61,592 bases of DNA from Bacteroidaceae bacterium (GTDB taxonomy: Bacteria > Bacteroidota > Bacteroidia > Bacteroidales > Bacteroidaceae), in NCBI GenBank assembly GCA_030843315.1, contig JAUUPT010000020.1, positions 1 through 61,592 on the forward strand, in the 5' to 3' direction. Below the pieces are notes generated by a model. That model had not been told where the DNA came from. It made no database searches and saw only the letters and a program-made list of their open reading frames with translations. The position numbers were made by a program, and so were the translations under genes. Positions 52,420 through 60,486 of this stretch are shown piece after piece; the first letter of the stretch is position 1; every line of letters starts with the position of its first letter.

Positions 52420-52472
52420 TACTTTTGTGAGTTAAATAATCGCTCCTTAAAAGTCTTTTCGGAGCAAATTTA
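52420..52472. promoter_or_regulatory. Divergent promoters of kinase B and amn
   Basis: TACTTTTG (52420-52427, plus strand) is the -7 box for amn, about 56 bases before its ATG. Plus-strand CAAATTTA (52465-52472) is TAAATTTG on the minus strand, the -7 box for kinase B. The two boxes face past each other, so the transcripts overlap at their 5' ends by about 25 bases. Confidence 0.5.
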
Positions 52473-52482
52473 ATAAAATCTG

Positions 52483-53259
52483 ATGAAAACTAAAGAAGAA
52501 ATCGTAGCTAATTGGCTGCCCCGCTATACAAAACGTAGCCTGGAGGATTTTGGAGAATACATTTTGTTGACTAACTTCAGCAAATATGTAGAAATATTCG
52601 CGGAAAAGTTCAATGTTCCTATCCTTGGCAAAGATGCTAATATGATCTCTGCCAGTGCGGAAGGAATGACTATCATCAACTTCGGTATGGGAAGTCCTAA
52701 TGCAGCCATTATCATGGACTTACTGAGTGCTATCCATCCCAAAGCCTGCCTGTTCCTGGGCAAATGCGGAGGTATAGACAAGAAGAACAAAATAGGGGAT
52801 CTTATCCTTCCTATTGCCGCCATACGTGGCGAAGGTACTTCTAATGACTATTTTCCTCCCGAAGTTCCGTCGCTTCCGGCATTTATGCTGCAACGCGCCG
52901 TTTCTTCCGCCATCCGAGACTATGCCCGCGACTACTGGACCGGCACCGTGTATACCACCAACCGCCGTATTTGGGAACACGACGAGGAATTCAAAGAATA
53001 TCTGAAGAAAACCCGTGCAATGGCTGTCGATATGGAGACTGCAACCCTGTTTAGTTGCGGTTTTGCCAATCATATCCCTACCGGTGCTCTTCTGTTGGTA
53101 TCCGACCAGCCCATGATTCCGGAAGGAGTGAAAACCGATAAAAGTGACAACATAGTCACTCAAAACTATGTAGCAGAGCATGTTGAAATAGGCATTGCAT
53201 CCCTGCGTATGATTCTCGATGAAAAGAAAACAGTGAAACATTTGAAGTTTGACTGGTAA
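52483..53259 (+). CDS. amn: AMP nucleosidase
   Basis: The 258 residues belong to the phosphorylase/nucleosidase family and would split AMP into adenine and ribose 5-phosphate in the cytoplasm. Visible landmarks are GMTIINFGMGSPNAAIIMDL, the LFLGKCGGI loop, LPIAAIRGEGTSNDYFPPEVPSLPAF and the C-terminal AMAVDMETATLFSCGF followed by GALLLVSDQPM, where DMET and SDQP are typical. It is shorter than the E. coli Amn, as in other Bacteroidetes members that lack the N-terminal regulatory domain. Its upstream region and first codons have been copied into the neighbouring kinase cluster. holA follows after 49 bases. Confidence 0.9.
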   Translation: MKTKEEIVANWLPRYTKRSLEDFGEYILLTNFSKYVEIFAEKFNVPILGKDANMISASAEGMTIINFGMGSPNAAIIMDLLSAIHPKACLFLGKCGGIDKKNKIGDLILPIAAIRGEGTSNDYFPPEVPSLPAFMLQRAVSSAIRDYARDYWTGTVYTTNRRIWEHDEEFKEYLKKTRAMAVDMETATLFSCGFANHIPTGALLLVSDQPMIPEGVKTDKSDNIVTQNYVAEHVEIGIASLRMILDEKKTVKHLKFDW

Positions 53260-53308
53260 TCAATCACTTTCTGGCCAATAACCGGCATCCACTGACAAAG
53301 CAACTTAT

Positions 53309-54328
53309 ATGGCGAAACAAGAAACGACATGCGATGATATCCTGAAAGAGTTGAGGGCCAAGCAATACCGCCCCGTCTATTACCTTATGGGTGAGGAGGC
53401 ATATTACATCGACCTTATCTCTGACTATATCATAGACAATGTTCTCACTGATACCGAAAAGGAGTTCAATCTGACTGTTGTCTATGGTGCGGATGTCGAT
53501 ATCGCTACCGTTATCAATGCCGCCAAGCGATATCCTATGATGTCCGAACGCCAGGTTGTTGTTGTCAAGGAAGCGCAAGCCATCCGCAACATGGATGAAC
53601 TTTCGTACTATCTGCAAAAGCCGCAGAACTCTACCATTCTGGTCATTTGCCATAAACATGGCGTGCTGGATAGGCGGAAAAAGTTGGCTGCCGAAATAGA
53701 GAAAGTAGGAATCTTATTCGAATCCAAGAAAGTAAAGGATGCCCAACTTCCGGCATTCATCACTTCTTATATGAAGCGCAAAGGCATAGACCTTGAGCCT
53801 AAAGCCACCTCTATGCTTGCCGATTTTGTCGGCACTGACCTCAGCCGCCTCACCGGAGAACTGGAAAAACTGATTATTACTCTTCCAAAAGGTCAGACAC
53901 GCGTCACCCCCGAACAGGTAGAACGCAACATCGGAATCAGCAAAGATTATAATAACTTCGAACTACGCAGTGCTATCGTAGAAAAAGACGTACTAAAGGC
54001 CAATAAGATAATAAAATATTTTGAAGAAAATCCGAAAACGAATCCTATTCAAATGACTTTATCTTTACTTTTTGGCTTCTTCTCCAACTTGATGTTAGCT
54101 TATTATGCACCCGAAAAGTCGGAGCAGGGCATTGCTACCTTCCTGGGTTTAAGAAGCCCGTGGCAGTCTCGTGAATACCTAAGTGCCATGCGCCGCTACA
54201 ACGGAGTAAAGACCATGCAAATCATCGGAGAGATTAGATATGCCGATGCCAAGTCCAAAGGTGTAGCCAACTCTTCCTTAAGCGACGGAGATATCCTCCG
54301 GGAACTAGTCTTTAAAATCCTGCATTAA
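53309..54328 (+). CDS. holA: DNA polymerase III subunit delta
   Basis: The 339-residue clamp-loader subunit opens the beta clamp during replication. It has the delta start (LRAKQYRPVYYLMGEEAYYI, that is YLxGEExYxID), the AAA+-like fold without Walker motifs, KKVKDAQLPAFITSYMKRKG and DFVGTDLSRLTGELEKLIIT in the middle, and the helical collar domain at the end (VRANSSLSDGDILRELVFKI-like, here GVANSSLSDGDILRELVFK). Its length and order are normal. It is the second gene after amn. The transcript probably ends at the hairpin at 54519. Confidence 0.94.
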   Translation: MAKQETTCDDILKELRAKQYRPVYYLMGEEAYYIDLISDYIIDNVLTDTEKEFNLTVVYGADVDIATVINAAKRYPMMSERQVVVVKEAQAIRNMDELSYYLQKPQNSTILVICHKHGVLDRRKKLAAEIEKVGILFESKKVKDAQLPAFITSYMKRKGIDLEPKATSMLADFVGTDLSRLTGELEKLIITLPKGQTRVTPEQVERNIGISKDYNNFELRSAIVEKDVLKANKIIKYFEENPKTNPIQMTLSLLFGFFSNLMLAYYAPEKSEQGIATFLGLRSPWQSREYLSAMRRYNGVKTMQIIGEIRYADAKSKGVANSSLSDGDILRELVFKILH

Positions 54329-54518
54329 TACTCACAGTAAACCTTTCTTTCCCCCGATATAAGGAAGAATTATAGCCGTCGGACGATTAATGATCCGTGT
54401 TATTAGTTCTTTTCCTCAAAAAGATTATAAGAAGCTTAAACCGGAAATAAAATGAAATGGATCGTCTTATACCGAACTTGCATTGAATTAGAACTATTTC
54501 ATACCATTATGTCACATT

Positions 54519-54542
54519 GAGGGAAATTCTTCCCTCTTTTTT
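54519..54542 (+). terminator. Intrinsic terminator about 190 bases after holA
   Basis: The stem GAGGGAA (54519-54525) pairs with TTCCCTC (54530-54536) around ATTC and is followed by six T. It would end the amn-holA transcript with a 190-base 3' region. Confidence 0.8.
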
Positions 54543-55220
54543 CTATTATAAGCATCTATGTGAACATAAAAATAGGACATAATATATTTATTATCAGTTA
54601 TATATATTAAAAAAGTCCCTCTCAGAATCGTTTTTTTTCGTCCAATCGGTCATTAGTACGGAAATAAGGCAAGGATTCGCTAATTAAAGAGTGAATGGAA
54701 TAATATCTCCCGATTACTTTTCTTCTGTGTCATCTATTTTCTTCCCAACAGATAGTTTATCTAACTTCACCTCATTATTCAAATGAGTTAAATAGTTGTG
54801 TTTGCAACAACAAGATTTTACCCTTGTAAAAACATACATTTTACATTTATACTTAAATATAGCTGTGATATTACAACTGCACTATACGACCGAACGATAT
54901 AATTGTAAACTGAAATATTTAAGCCAGTAAATATGTAAATTACAAATATATAGAGTAGGGGGTTAACTCTGTCTTATTTATACTATAGTATGTTATAATT
55001 CAGAATAATACGCAATTAAAATAAAGTGATTAGCAAAACTATGCAAAGAAACGCATAAAAATAATTGTAAAGCAGTATTTTATGACAATATAGTAATATA
55101 TATATAGCTAATAACTAATACTTTATAGTAAGATATTAAAGCTTAAATAAGGGTTTATATATAGCGGTTTATCATACATTACATTTGCGGTAATTACATT
55201 CGAAATACAGCAAACGAAAT

Positions 55221-55241
55221 TGTAATATTCGAATATTTACA
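55221..55241. promoter_or_regulatory. Palindromic operator candidate before the HTH gene
   Basis: TGTAATATTCGAATATTTACA contains the perfect 14-base dyad AATATTCGAATATT (55223-55236 region), flanked by TGTA and TTACA. It ends eight bases before the -33 box of the HTH gene, a natural place for autoregulation. Related TTACAT/TTGTAAT words occur at 55189-55200 and 55305-55312. Confidence 0.5.
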
Positions 55242-55248
55242 TTTTTAA

Positions 55249-55280
55249 TTTGCTTTTGTGATTTCTATTTTTTACTTTTG
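55249..55280 (+). promoter_or_regulatory. Promoter of the HTH regulator gene
   Basis: TTTG (55249-55252) and TACTTTTG (55273-55280) are 20 bases apart, a good Bacteroides match. The start would be near 55287, with a 37-base leader before the ATG at 55324. Confidence 0.7.
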
Positions 55281-55323
55281 TAATCAATTAAAATTAGAGT
55301 ACAATTGTAATCACACCCACGCT

Positions 55324-55785
55324 ATGAGCATAAAAGACAGATTTAAATTAATTATGGATCGGGAAAAGTTAACAGCTGGCGCCTTTGCTGAAAGTATCGG
55401 TGTGGCCCAAGCTACTATTTCCCATATCTTGGGTCCCCGTAATAAATATCCAAGTACGGATATAATCCTTCGGTTGCATCAACGGTATAGTGACATCAAC
55501 CTTAACTGGTTGCTTACCGGAGAGGGAAACATGAGTAATGATTCAAACTCTACAGAAGAGAGCATATTCGACTATCCTCTATTCGCTGAGAAGCCGGAAA
55601 ATCCGGGCAATGAGTCGAATGAAATGGAAAATCGCAAGGAAATTGCGTTAGAAACACAGCGAAAAGCACCTAAAGAGATTGTGAAACAGGAGATTATCTA
55701 CAAAGAAAGGCCTCCCAGGAAAATCACTGAAATAAGAATTTTCTTTGATGATAACACTTACGAAACATTCAAACCCGAAAATTAA
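55324..55785 (+). CDS. XRE-type helix-turn-helix regulator without peptidase domain
   Basis: This 153-residue protein has a phage-repressor-like helix-turn-helix at about 14-65 (KLTAGAFAESIGVAQATISH, then IILRLHQRYSDINLNWLLTG). The NWLLTGEG ending is typical of CI-like N-terminal domains. The rest is a charged, low-complexity linker (about 75-130) and a short beta-like end (EIRIFFDDNTYETFKP), with no S24 peptidase. The ATG at 55324 is used because the longer frame overlaps the promoter. No prophage genes are near, so it is a host-type regulator. It may control itself through the palindrome at 55221. The pyrK-pyrD genes follow, but no link is shown. Confidence 0.8.
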   Translation: MSIKDRFKLIMDREKLTAGAFAESIGVAQATISHILGPRNKYPSTDIILRLHQRYSDINLNWLLTGEGNMSNDSNSTEESIFDYPLFAEKPENPGNESNEMENRKEIALETQRKAPKEIVKQEIIYKERPPRKITEIRIFFDDNTYETFKPEN

Positions 55786-55817
55786 GGAGTAAGAATAACA
55801 GTTTACACAATTTCCCG

Positions 55818-55825
55818 TATCTTTG
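55818..55825 (+). promoter_or_regulatory. -7 element of the pyrK-pyrD operon
   Basis: TATCTTTG fits TAnnTTTG exactly and lies 36 bases before the ATG at 55861, so pyrK has its own promoter separate from the HTH gene. Confidence 0.55.
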
Positions 55826-55860
55826 CGCCGTGAAAGATAATATTCCTCTTTATAGATAAT

Positions 55861-56637
55861 ATGAAAAAATATATTTTAAATCTGACAGTGACTGAGAACG
55901 TCCAATTGCATGCCAATTATGTGCTGCTGAAATTGACTTCTTCGTCCCCGCTTCCGGAAATGCTTCCGGGACAATTTGCAGAGATCCGCGTGGACGGTTC
56001 GCCAACTACTTTTTTGCGCAGGCCCATTTCCATCAATTATGTGGATAGACAGCGGAATGAGGTTTGGTTTCTTATCCAGCTTGTGGGCGATGGAACAAAG
56101 CGTTTAGGAGAGGTAAAGGACGGTGATGTAATCAATGTAGTACTTCCGCTGGGGAATTGCTTTACAATGCCTGAAAAGGCTTCAGATAAGCTTTTATTAG
56201 TGGGCGGAGGTGTAGGCACGGCGCCGATGCTTTACTTAGGCGAGCAATTGGCTAAAAACGGCAGTAAGCCGACATTCCTGCTGGGTGCCAGAAGTGACAA
56301 GGATTTGCTTCAACTGAAGCAATTTGCAACCTATGGAGACGTCTATACTACTACAGAAGACGGCAGTCATGGAGAGAAGGGCTACGTAACCCAGCACTCT
56401 ATATTAAATAAGGTGAACTTTGAGCAGATATACACTTGCGGTCCGAAACCGATGATGATGGCCGTGGCAAAATATGCCAAAAGTAAAGGCATTAATTGCG
56501 AAGTGTCCCTGGAGAATATGATGGCGTGTGGTATAGGTGCTTGCCTATGCTGTGTGGAGAATACCACAGAAGGTCATTTATGTGTATGTAAAGATGGTCC
56601 GGTTTTTAATATAAACAAACTATTATGGCAGATTTAA
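55861..56637 (+). CDS. pyrK: Dihydroorotate dehydrogenase electron transfer subunit
   Basis: This 258-residue protein carries FAD and a [2Fe-2S] cluster and passes electrons from the class 1B dihydroorotate dehydrogenase to NAD in pyrimidine synthesis. The FAD-binding part has FLRRPISINYVD and GDGTKRLGEV, the NAD part LLVGGGVGTAPMLYLGEQL, and the C-terminal cluster motif is CGIGACLCC with a further CVCKDGPVF. Its stop overlaps the pyrD start by 13 bases, consistent with balanced production of the heterotetramer subunits. Confidence 0.95.
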   Translation: MKKYILNLTVTENVQLHANYVLLKLTSSSPLPEMLPGQFAEIRVDGSPTTFLRRPISINYVDRQRNEVWFLIQLVGDGTKRLGEVKDGDVINVVLPLGNCFTMPEKASDKLLLVGGGVGTAPMLYLGEQLAKNGSKPTFLLGARSDKDLLQLKQFATYGDVYTTTEDGSHGEKGYVTQHSILNKVNFEQIYTCGPKPMMMAVAKYAKSKGINCEVSLENMMACGIGACLCCVENTTEGHLCVCKDGPVFNINKLLWQI

Positions 56638-57536
56638 GTGTAAACATTGGTGAATTACAAATGAAGAACCCGGTTATGACGGCGTCCGGGACATTTGGGT
56701 ATGGTGAAGAATTTGCCGATTTCATCGATATATCGCGAATAGGTGGTATAATTGTAAAGGGGACCACCCTTCACAAACGTGAAGGGAATCCATATCCACG
56801 TATGGCAGAAACTCCATCGGGTATGTTAAACGCTGTGGGACTGCAAAATAAGGGTGTACATTACTTTGTTGAACACATCTATCCACGCATCAAAGACATC
56901 CAAACGAACATGATTGTGAATGTTTCGGGTTCTGCCATCGAAGATTATGCTGAAACAGCTGCAATCATTAACGAACTTGACAAAATTCCTGCCATAGAGT
57001 TGAACATCTCTTGCCCTAATGTGAAGCAAGGCGGAATGGCTTTTGGCGTCACGGCAAAAGGAGCTGAAGAAGTAGTAAAAGCCGTGCGCTCAGTTTACAA
57101 AAAGACACTTATCGTAAAACTCTCACCGAACGTTACGGATATCACAGAAATAGCCCGCGCAGCCGAAAATGGCGGTGCAGATAGCGTGTCGCTCATTAAT
57201 ACGTTGCTGGGAATGGCTATCGATGCGGAGCGCAGGCGTCCTATACTCTCTACTGTTACGGGTGGAATGTCCGGTGCAGCCGTGAAACCCATCGCATTGC
57301 GCATGGTATGGCAGGTTGCCAAGGCGGTAAAAATCCCCGTCATAGGTTTGGGGGGTATCATGAACTGGAAAGATGCAGTGGAATTCATGCTTGCAGGCGC
57401 GTCTGCCATCCAGATTGGTACGGCAAACTTCATAGACCCGGCAATAACGGTGAAGGTAACGGAAGGTATCAATGACTATCTTGACAGGCACGGAATCAAG
57501 TCTGTACAAGACATAATCGGTGCGCTTGAGGTATAA
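56625..57536 (+). CDS. pyrD: Dihydroorotate dehydrogenase class 1B, catalytic subunit
   Basis: This 303-residue cytoplasmic FMN enzyme oxidises dihydroorotate to orotate. Landmarks are the start MADLSVNIGELQMKNPVMTA, ASGTFGYGEE, the active-site loop LNISCPNVKQGGMAFG (Cys as catalytic base, as in class 1), KLSPNVTDI, and the FMN phosphate site VIGLGGIMNWKDAVEFMLAG with ASAIQIGTANF. It is translationally coupled to pyrK. A bidirectional terminator follows at 57576-57607. Confidence 0.96.
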   Translation: MADLSVNIGELQMKNPVMTASGTFGYGEEFADFIDISRIGGIIVKGTTLHKREGNPYPRMAETPSGMLNAVGLQNKGVHYFVEHIYPRIKDIQTNMIVNVSGSAIEDYAETAAIINELDKIPAIELNISCPNVKQGGMAFGVTAKGAEEVVKAVRSVYKKTLIVKLSPNVTDITEIARAAENGGADSVSLINTLLGMAIDAERRRPILSTVTGGMSGAAVKPIALRMVWQVAKAVKIPVIGLGGIMNWKDAVEFMLAGASAIQIGTANFIDPAITVKVTEGINDYLDRHGIKSVQDIIGALEV

Positions 57537-57575
57537 CTAAAAACAGGAGATTGCCATTCGCAATACAAATTCAGA

Positions 57576-57607
57576 AAAAAGGACATTCACTTATGAATGT
57601 CCTTTTT
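57576..57607. terminator. Bidirectional terminator between pyrD and trmD
   Basis: AAAAAGGACATTCA (57576-57589) and TGAATGTCCTTTTT (57594-57607) form a perfect 14-bp stem around CTTA, with T runs on both strands. It serves pyrD on the plus strand and trmD on the minus strand. Confidence 0.92.
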
Positions 57608-57629
57608 CTTTTTATTTACATCAGAAGAA

Positions 57630-58307
57630 TTACTCTCCTAACAAATCGGGACGCAATTTTCGGGTTCGTTCCAATGACTGTTGCAACTCCCATTCCTTAA
57701 TTTTTGCCTCATGCCCGGAAAGTAAAACATCCGGAACTTTCCAACCGTTGTACTCTGCAGGGCGCGTATAGACCGGAGCCGCCAATAAGTTGTCCTGGAA
57801 GGAATCGGAAAGTGCAGACTGCTCATCTGAAATAACACCGGGAATAATACGCACGATAGCATCGGCCATCACAGCAGCTGCCAACTCACCTCCCGTCAGC
57901 ACGTAGTCTCCAATGCTGATCTCTTTGGTTATAAAATGCTCGCGAATGCGATAGTCTATTCCCTTGAAGTGCCCGCAAAGAATAATAAGATTTTGGGCCA
58001 AAGATAAGGAATTGGCCATCGGCTGGTCGAACTGTTCACCGTCCGGAGTGGTAAAAATCACCTCGTCGTATTCCCGTTCGGCTTTCAGAGCATTGATACA
58101 GCGCTCGATAGGCTCTATCTTCATCACCATTCCGGCAAATCCTCCGAAAGGATAATCGTCTACACGGCGATACTTATCTTCCGTATAGTCGCGTAGGTTA
58201 TGGATATGTATTTCTGCAAGCCCTTTATTCTGAGCACGTTTCATAATGGAGCAATTGAAGAAGCCTTCAATCATCTCCGGCAAAACAGTGATAATGTCGA
58301 TACGCAT
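57630..58307 (-). CDS. trmD: tRNA (guanine-37-N1)-methyltransferase
   Basis: The 225-residue enzyme methylates G37 of tRNAs with S-adenosylmethionine and prevents frameshifting. It shows the SPOUT landmarks MRIDIITVLPEMIEGFFNCS, DDYPFGGFAGMVMKIEP, the SAM knot LIILCGHFKGIDYRIREHFI and SIGDYVLTGGELAAAVMADAI, and the C-terminal YTRPAEYNGWKVPDVLLSGH. The ATG at 58307 is the family start; a longer frame from 58364 would run over the promoter. It diverges from ligA. Confidence 0.96.
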   Translation of the reverse strand: MRIDIITVLPEMIEGFFNCSIMKRAQNKGLAEIHIHNLRDYTEDKYRRVDDYPFGGFAGMVMKIEPIERCINALKAEREYDEVIFTTPDGEQFDQPMANSLSLAQNLIILCGHFKGIDYRIREHFITKEISIGDYVLTGGELAAAVMADAIVRIIPGVISDEQSALSDSFQDNLLAAPVYTRPAEYNGWKVPDVLLSGHEAKIKEWELQQSLERTRKLRPDLLGE

Positions 58308-58323
58308 AAACTTTAATTTTTTG

Positions 58324-58361
58324 CAAAAGTACAAATATTCGAGTAGAAACCCGTATTTTTG
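58324..58361. promoter_or_regulatory. Divergent -7 elements for trmD and ligA
   Basis: Plus-strand CAAAAGTA (58324-58331) is TACTTTTG on the minus strand, 17 bases before the trmD start. TATTTTTG (58354-58361) points to ligA, 24 bases before its ATG. The two leaders are short. Confidence 0.55.
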
Positions 58362-58384
58362 CATTCAAACAATCAGAAATCGCT

Positions 58385-60382
58385 ATGACTGTAAAGGAAA
58401 AGATAGATGAACTACGCGCTGAACTGCATCGGCATAACTATAATTACTATGTGCTGAATGCTCCCGAAATATCCGATAAGGAGTTTGACGACAAGATGCG
58501 CAAGTTGCAAGACATGGAGAAGGAACATCCTGAATATCAAGATGAAAACTCGCCAACCATGCGTGTTGGAAGCGATATAAACAAGAATTTCACGCAAGTG
58601 ACACACAAATATCCGATGCTTTCATTGGGGAACACTTATTCTGAAAGTGAAGTGACGGACTTTTATGACCGTGTAAAGAAAGCACTGAATGATGACTTTG
58701 AAATCTGCTGCGAACTGAAATATGACGGAACTTCCATATCACTGACTTATGAGGACGGCAAATTAGTACGCGCCGTTACCCGTGGTGACGGCGAAAAAGG
58801 CGACGACGTGACGGACAACGTGAAAACAATACGCACCATCCCGCTGGTTCTCCATGGAGATTATCCTAAGTCGTTCGAAATCAGAGGGGAAATATTGATG
58901 CCCTGGGTAGTATTCGAAGAGCTGAACCGCGAAAAGGAAGCACGCGAAGAACCGCTTTTTGCCAATCCGCGCAATGCAGCTTCGGGAACTCTGAAACTAC
59001 AAAACTCTGCCATCGTAGCTTCGCGCAAGCTCGACACGTACCTATATTATCTGCTGGGCGAAGAATTGCCCTGCGACGGACATTACGAGAATCTGCAAAC
59101 AGCTGCCGGCTGGGGATTTAAGATATCAGAGCACATGAAGAAGGCGCATAGCCTGGCAGAGATATTCGAATACATCCGGTATTGGGATACCGAACGCAAG
59201 AATATGCCGGTGGCAACAGACGGCATTGTGCTGAAGGTCAACAGCTTGAAACAGCAGAAAAACCTCGGTTTCACCGCAAAATCTCCCCGTTGGGCCATTG
59301 CCTATAAGTTTCAGGCAGAGCGTGCATTAACACGCTTGAACAAAGTCACTTACCAGGTGGGACGCACCGGTGCAGTGACTCCGGTTGCCAATCTGGACCC
59401 TGTTCAACTGTCCGGCACTATCGTAAAAAGGGCCTCCCTCCATAATGCAGATATTATTGAAGGACTGGACTTGCACGTAGGTGATATGGTCTATGTGGAG
59501 AAAGGCGGAGAAATTATCCCTAAAATAACCGGGGTTGACAAAGAAGCCCGCAGTATGCTTATTGGTGAGAAAGTGAAGTTCATCACTCATTGCCCCGAAT
59601 GTGGCAGTAAATTAATACGTTACGAAGGCGAAGCAGCCCACTATTGCCCTAATGAAACAGCTTGTCCGCCCCAGATAAAGGGTAAGATAGAGCATTTCAT
59701 CAGTCGCAAAGCCATGAACATAGACGGATTGGGCCCGGAAACCGTGGACATGTTCTATCGCATGGGATTAATAAAAAACACCGCAGATTTATATCAGCTT
59801 AAAACAGATGACATCAAGAACCTGGAACGGATGGGCGAAAAGTCTGCCGAGAACATCATCAAAGGCATTGAAGCCAGCAAGGAAGTTCCATTCGAAAGAG
59901 TGCTTTTCGCACTTGGCATCCGTTTTGTGGGCGAAACCGTGGCCAAGAAAATAGCTAAGTCCTTCAGAGACATTGAAGAACTGGAAGACGCCGATCTCGA
60001 AAAGCTGAAAAACATCGATGAAATCGGCGAAAAAATAGCGCAGAGCATTCTCGTTTACTTTGCAAATCCGTCAAACAGGGAGTTGGTAAATCGCTTAAAA
60101 ACAGCCGGATTGCAATTCTACCAAAAAGAAGAAGACCTGAGTGGATATACCGACAAGCTTGCCGGGCAGTCCATTGTCATCAGTGGCGTATTCACCCACT
60201 ATTCGAGGGATGAGTATAAAGATCTGATTGAAAAGAACGGTGGAAAGAATGTAGGCAGTATTTCTGCCAAGACCAGTTTCATCCTGGCCGGCGAGAATAT
60301 GGGACCTGCCAAACTGGAAAAAGCCCAAAAGCTGGGTGTGAAGATTATGAGCGAAGATGAGTTTTTGGCGCTGATATCCTAA
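58385..60382 (+). CDS. ligA: NAD-dependent DNA ligase
   Basis: This 665-residue replicative ligase seals nicks using NAD. It has the Ia domain (HNYNYYVLNAPEISDKEFDD), the nucleotidyltransferase core with the adenylated lysine in CELKYDGTSISL (Lys115), ATRGDGEKGDDVT-like VTRGDGEKGDDVTDN, ATDGIVLKVN, an OB fold, the zinc finger with Cys pairs (CPECG...CPNETACPP), helix-hairpin-helix repeats (about 500-580) and a C-terminal BRCT domain (SIVISGVFTHYSRDEYKDLI). All parts are complete and its length matches other bacterial LigA proteins. Confidence 0.98.
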   Translation: MTVKEKIDELRAELHRHNYNYYVLNAPEISDKEFDDKMRKLQDMEKEHPEYQDENSPTMRVGSDINKNFTQVTHKYPMLSLGNTYSESEVTDFYDRVKKALNDDFEICCELKYDGTSISLTYEDGKLVRAVTRGDGEKGDDVTDNVKTIRTIPLVLHGDYPKSFEIRGEILMPWVVFEELNREKEAREEPLFANPRNAASGTLKLQNSAIVASRKLDTYLYYLLGEELPCDGHYENLQTAAGWGFKISEHMKKAHSLAEIFEYIRYWDTERKNMPVATDGIVLKVNSLKQQKNLGFTAKSPRWAIAYKFQAERALTRLNKVTYQVGRTGAVTPVANLDPVQLSGTIVKRASLHNADIIEGLDLHVGDMVYVEKGGEIIPKITGVDKEARSMLIGEKVKFITHCPECGSKLIRYEGEAAHYCPNETACPPQIKGKIEHFISRKAMNIDGLGPETVDMFYRMGLIKNTADLYQLKTDDIKNLERMGEKSAENIIKGIEASKEVPFERVLFALGIRFVGETVAKKIAKSFRDIEELEDADLEKLKNIDEIGEKIAQSILVYFANPSNRELVNRLKTAGLQFYQKEEDLSGYTDKLAGQSIVISGVFTHYSRDEYKDLIEKNGGKNVGSISAKTSFILAGENMGPAKLEKAQKLGVKIMSEDEFLALIS

Positions 60383-60416
60383 CAAAATTCTACAAAAAGC
60401 TTTTTTATGGCTTATA

Positions 60417-60450
60417 TTTGTAGTGTAAATCGAAAAAATTCGTACTTTTG
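60417..60450 (+). promoter_or_regulatory. Promoter of dapA
   Basis: TTTG (60417-60420) and TACTTTTG (60443-60450) are 22 bases apart, one longer than the usual 19-21. The ATG follows 36 bases after the -7 box. Confidence 0.5.
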
Positions 60451-60486
60451 CGAGTCATTTAATTAGAGATTACTTTTATAATACTC

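Larger units (their letters stand above)
54329..55323. other. AT-rich gene-free kilobase between holA and the HTH regulator gene
   Basis: This 995-base stretch has no credible reading frame on either strand. It is very rich in A and T. It holds a holA terminator (54519-54542), many TTGTAA/TTACAA words between about 54830 and 55310, a palindrome at 55221-55241 and the promoter of the HTH gene (55249-55280). Confidence 0.7.

Noticed and set aside
54450..54530. Short frame starting MKWIVLYRT in the AT-rich region
   Set aside because: It is only 22 codons, with no promoter or leader signal, and it runs into the holA terminator.
55324..55785. Prophage repressor marking an integrated phage
   Set aside because: No integrase, structural or lysis genes and no attachment repeats surround it; the neighbours are housekeeping genes.
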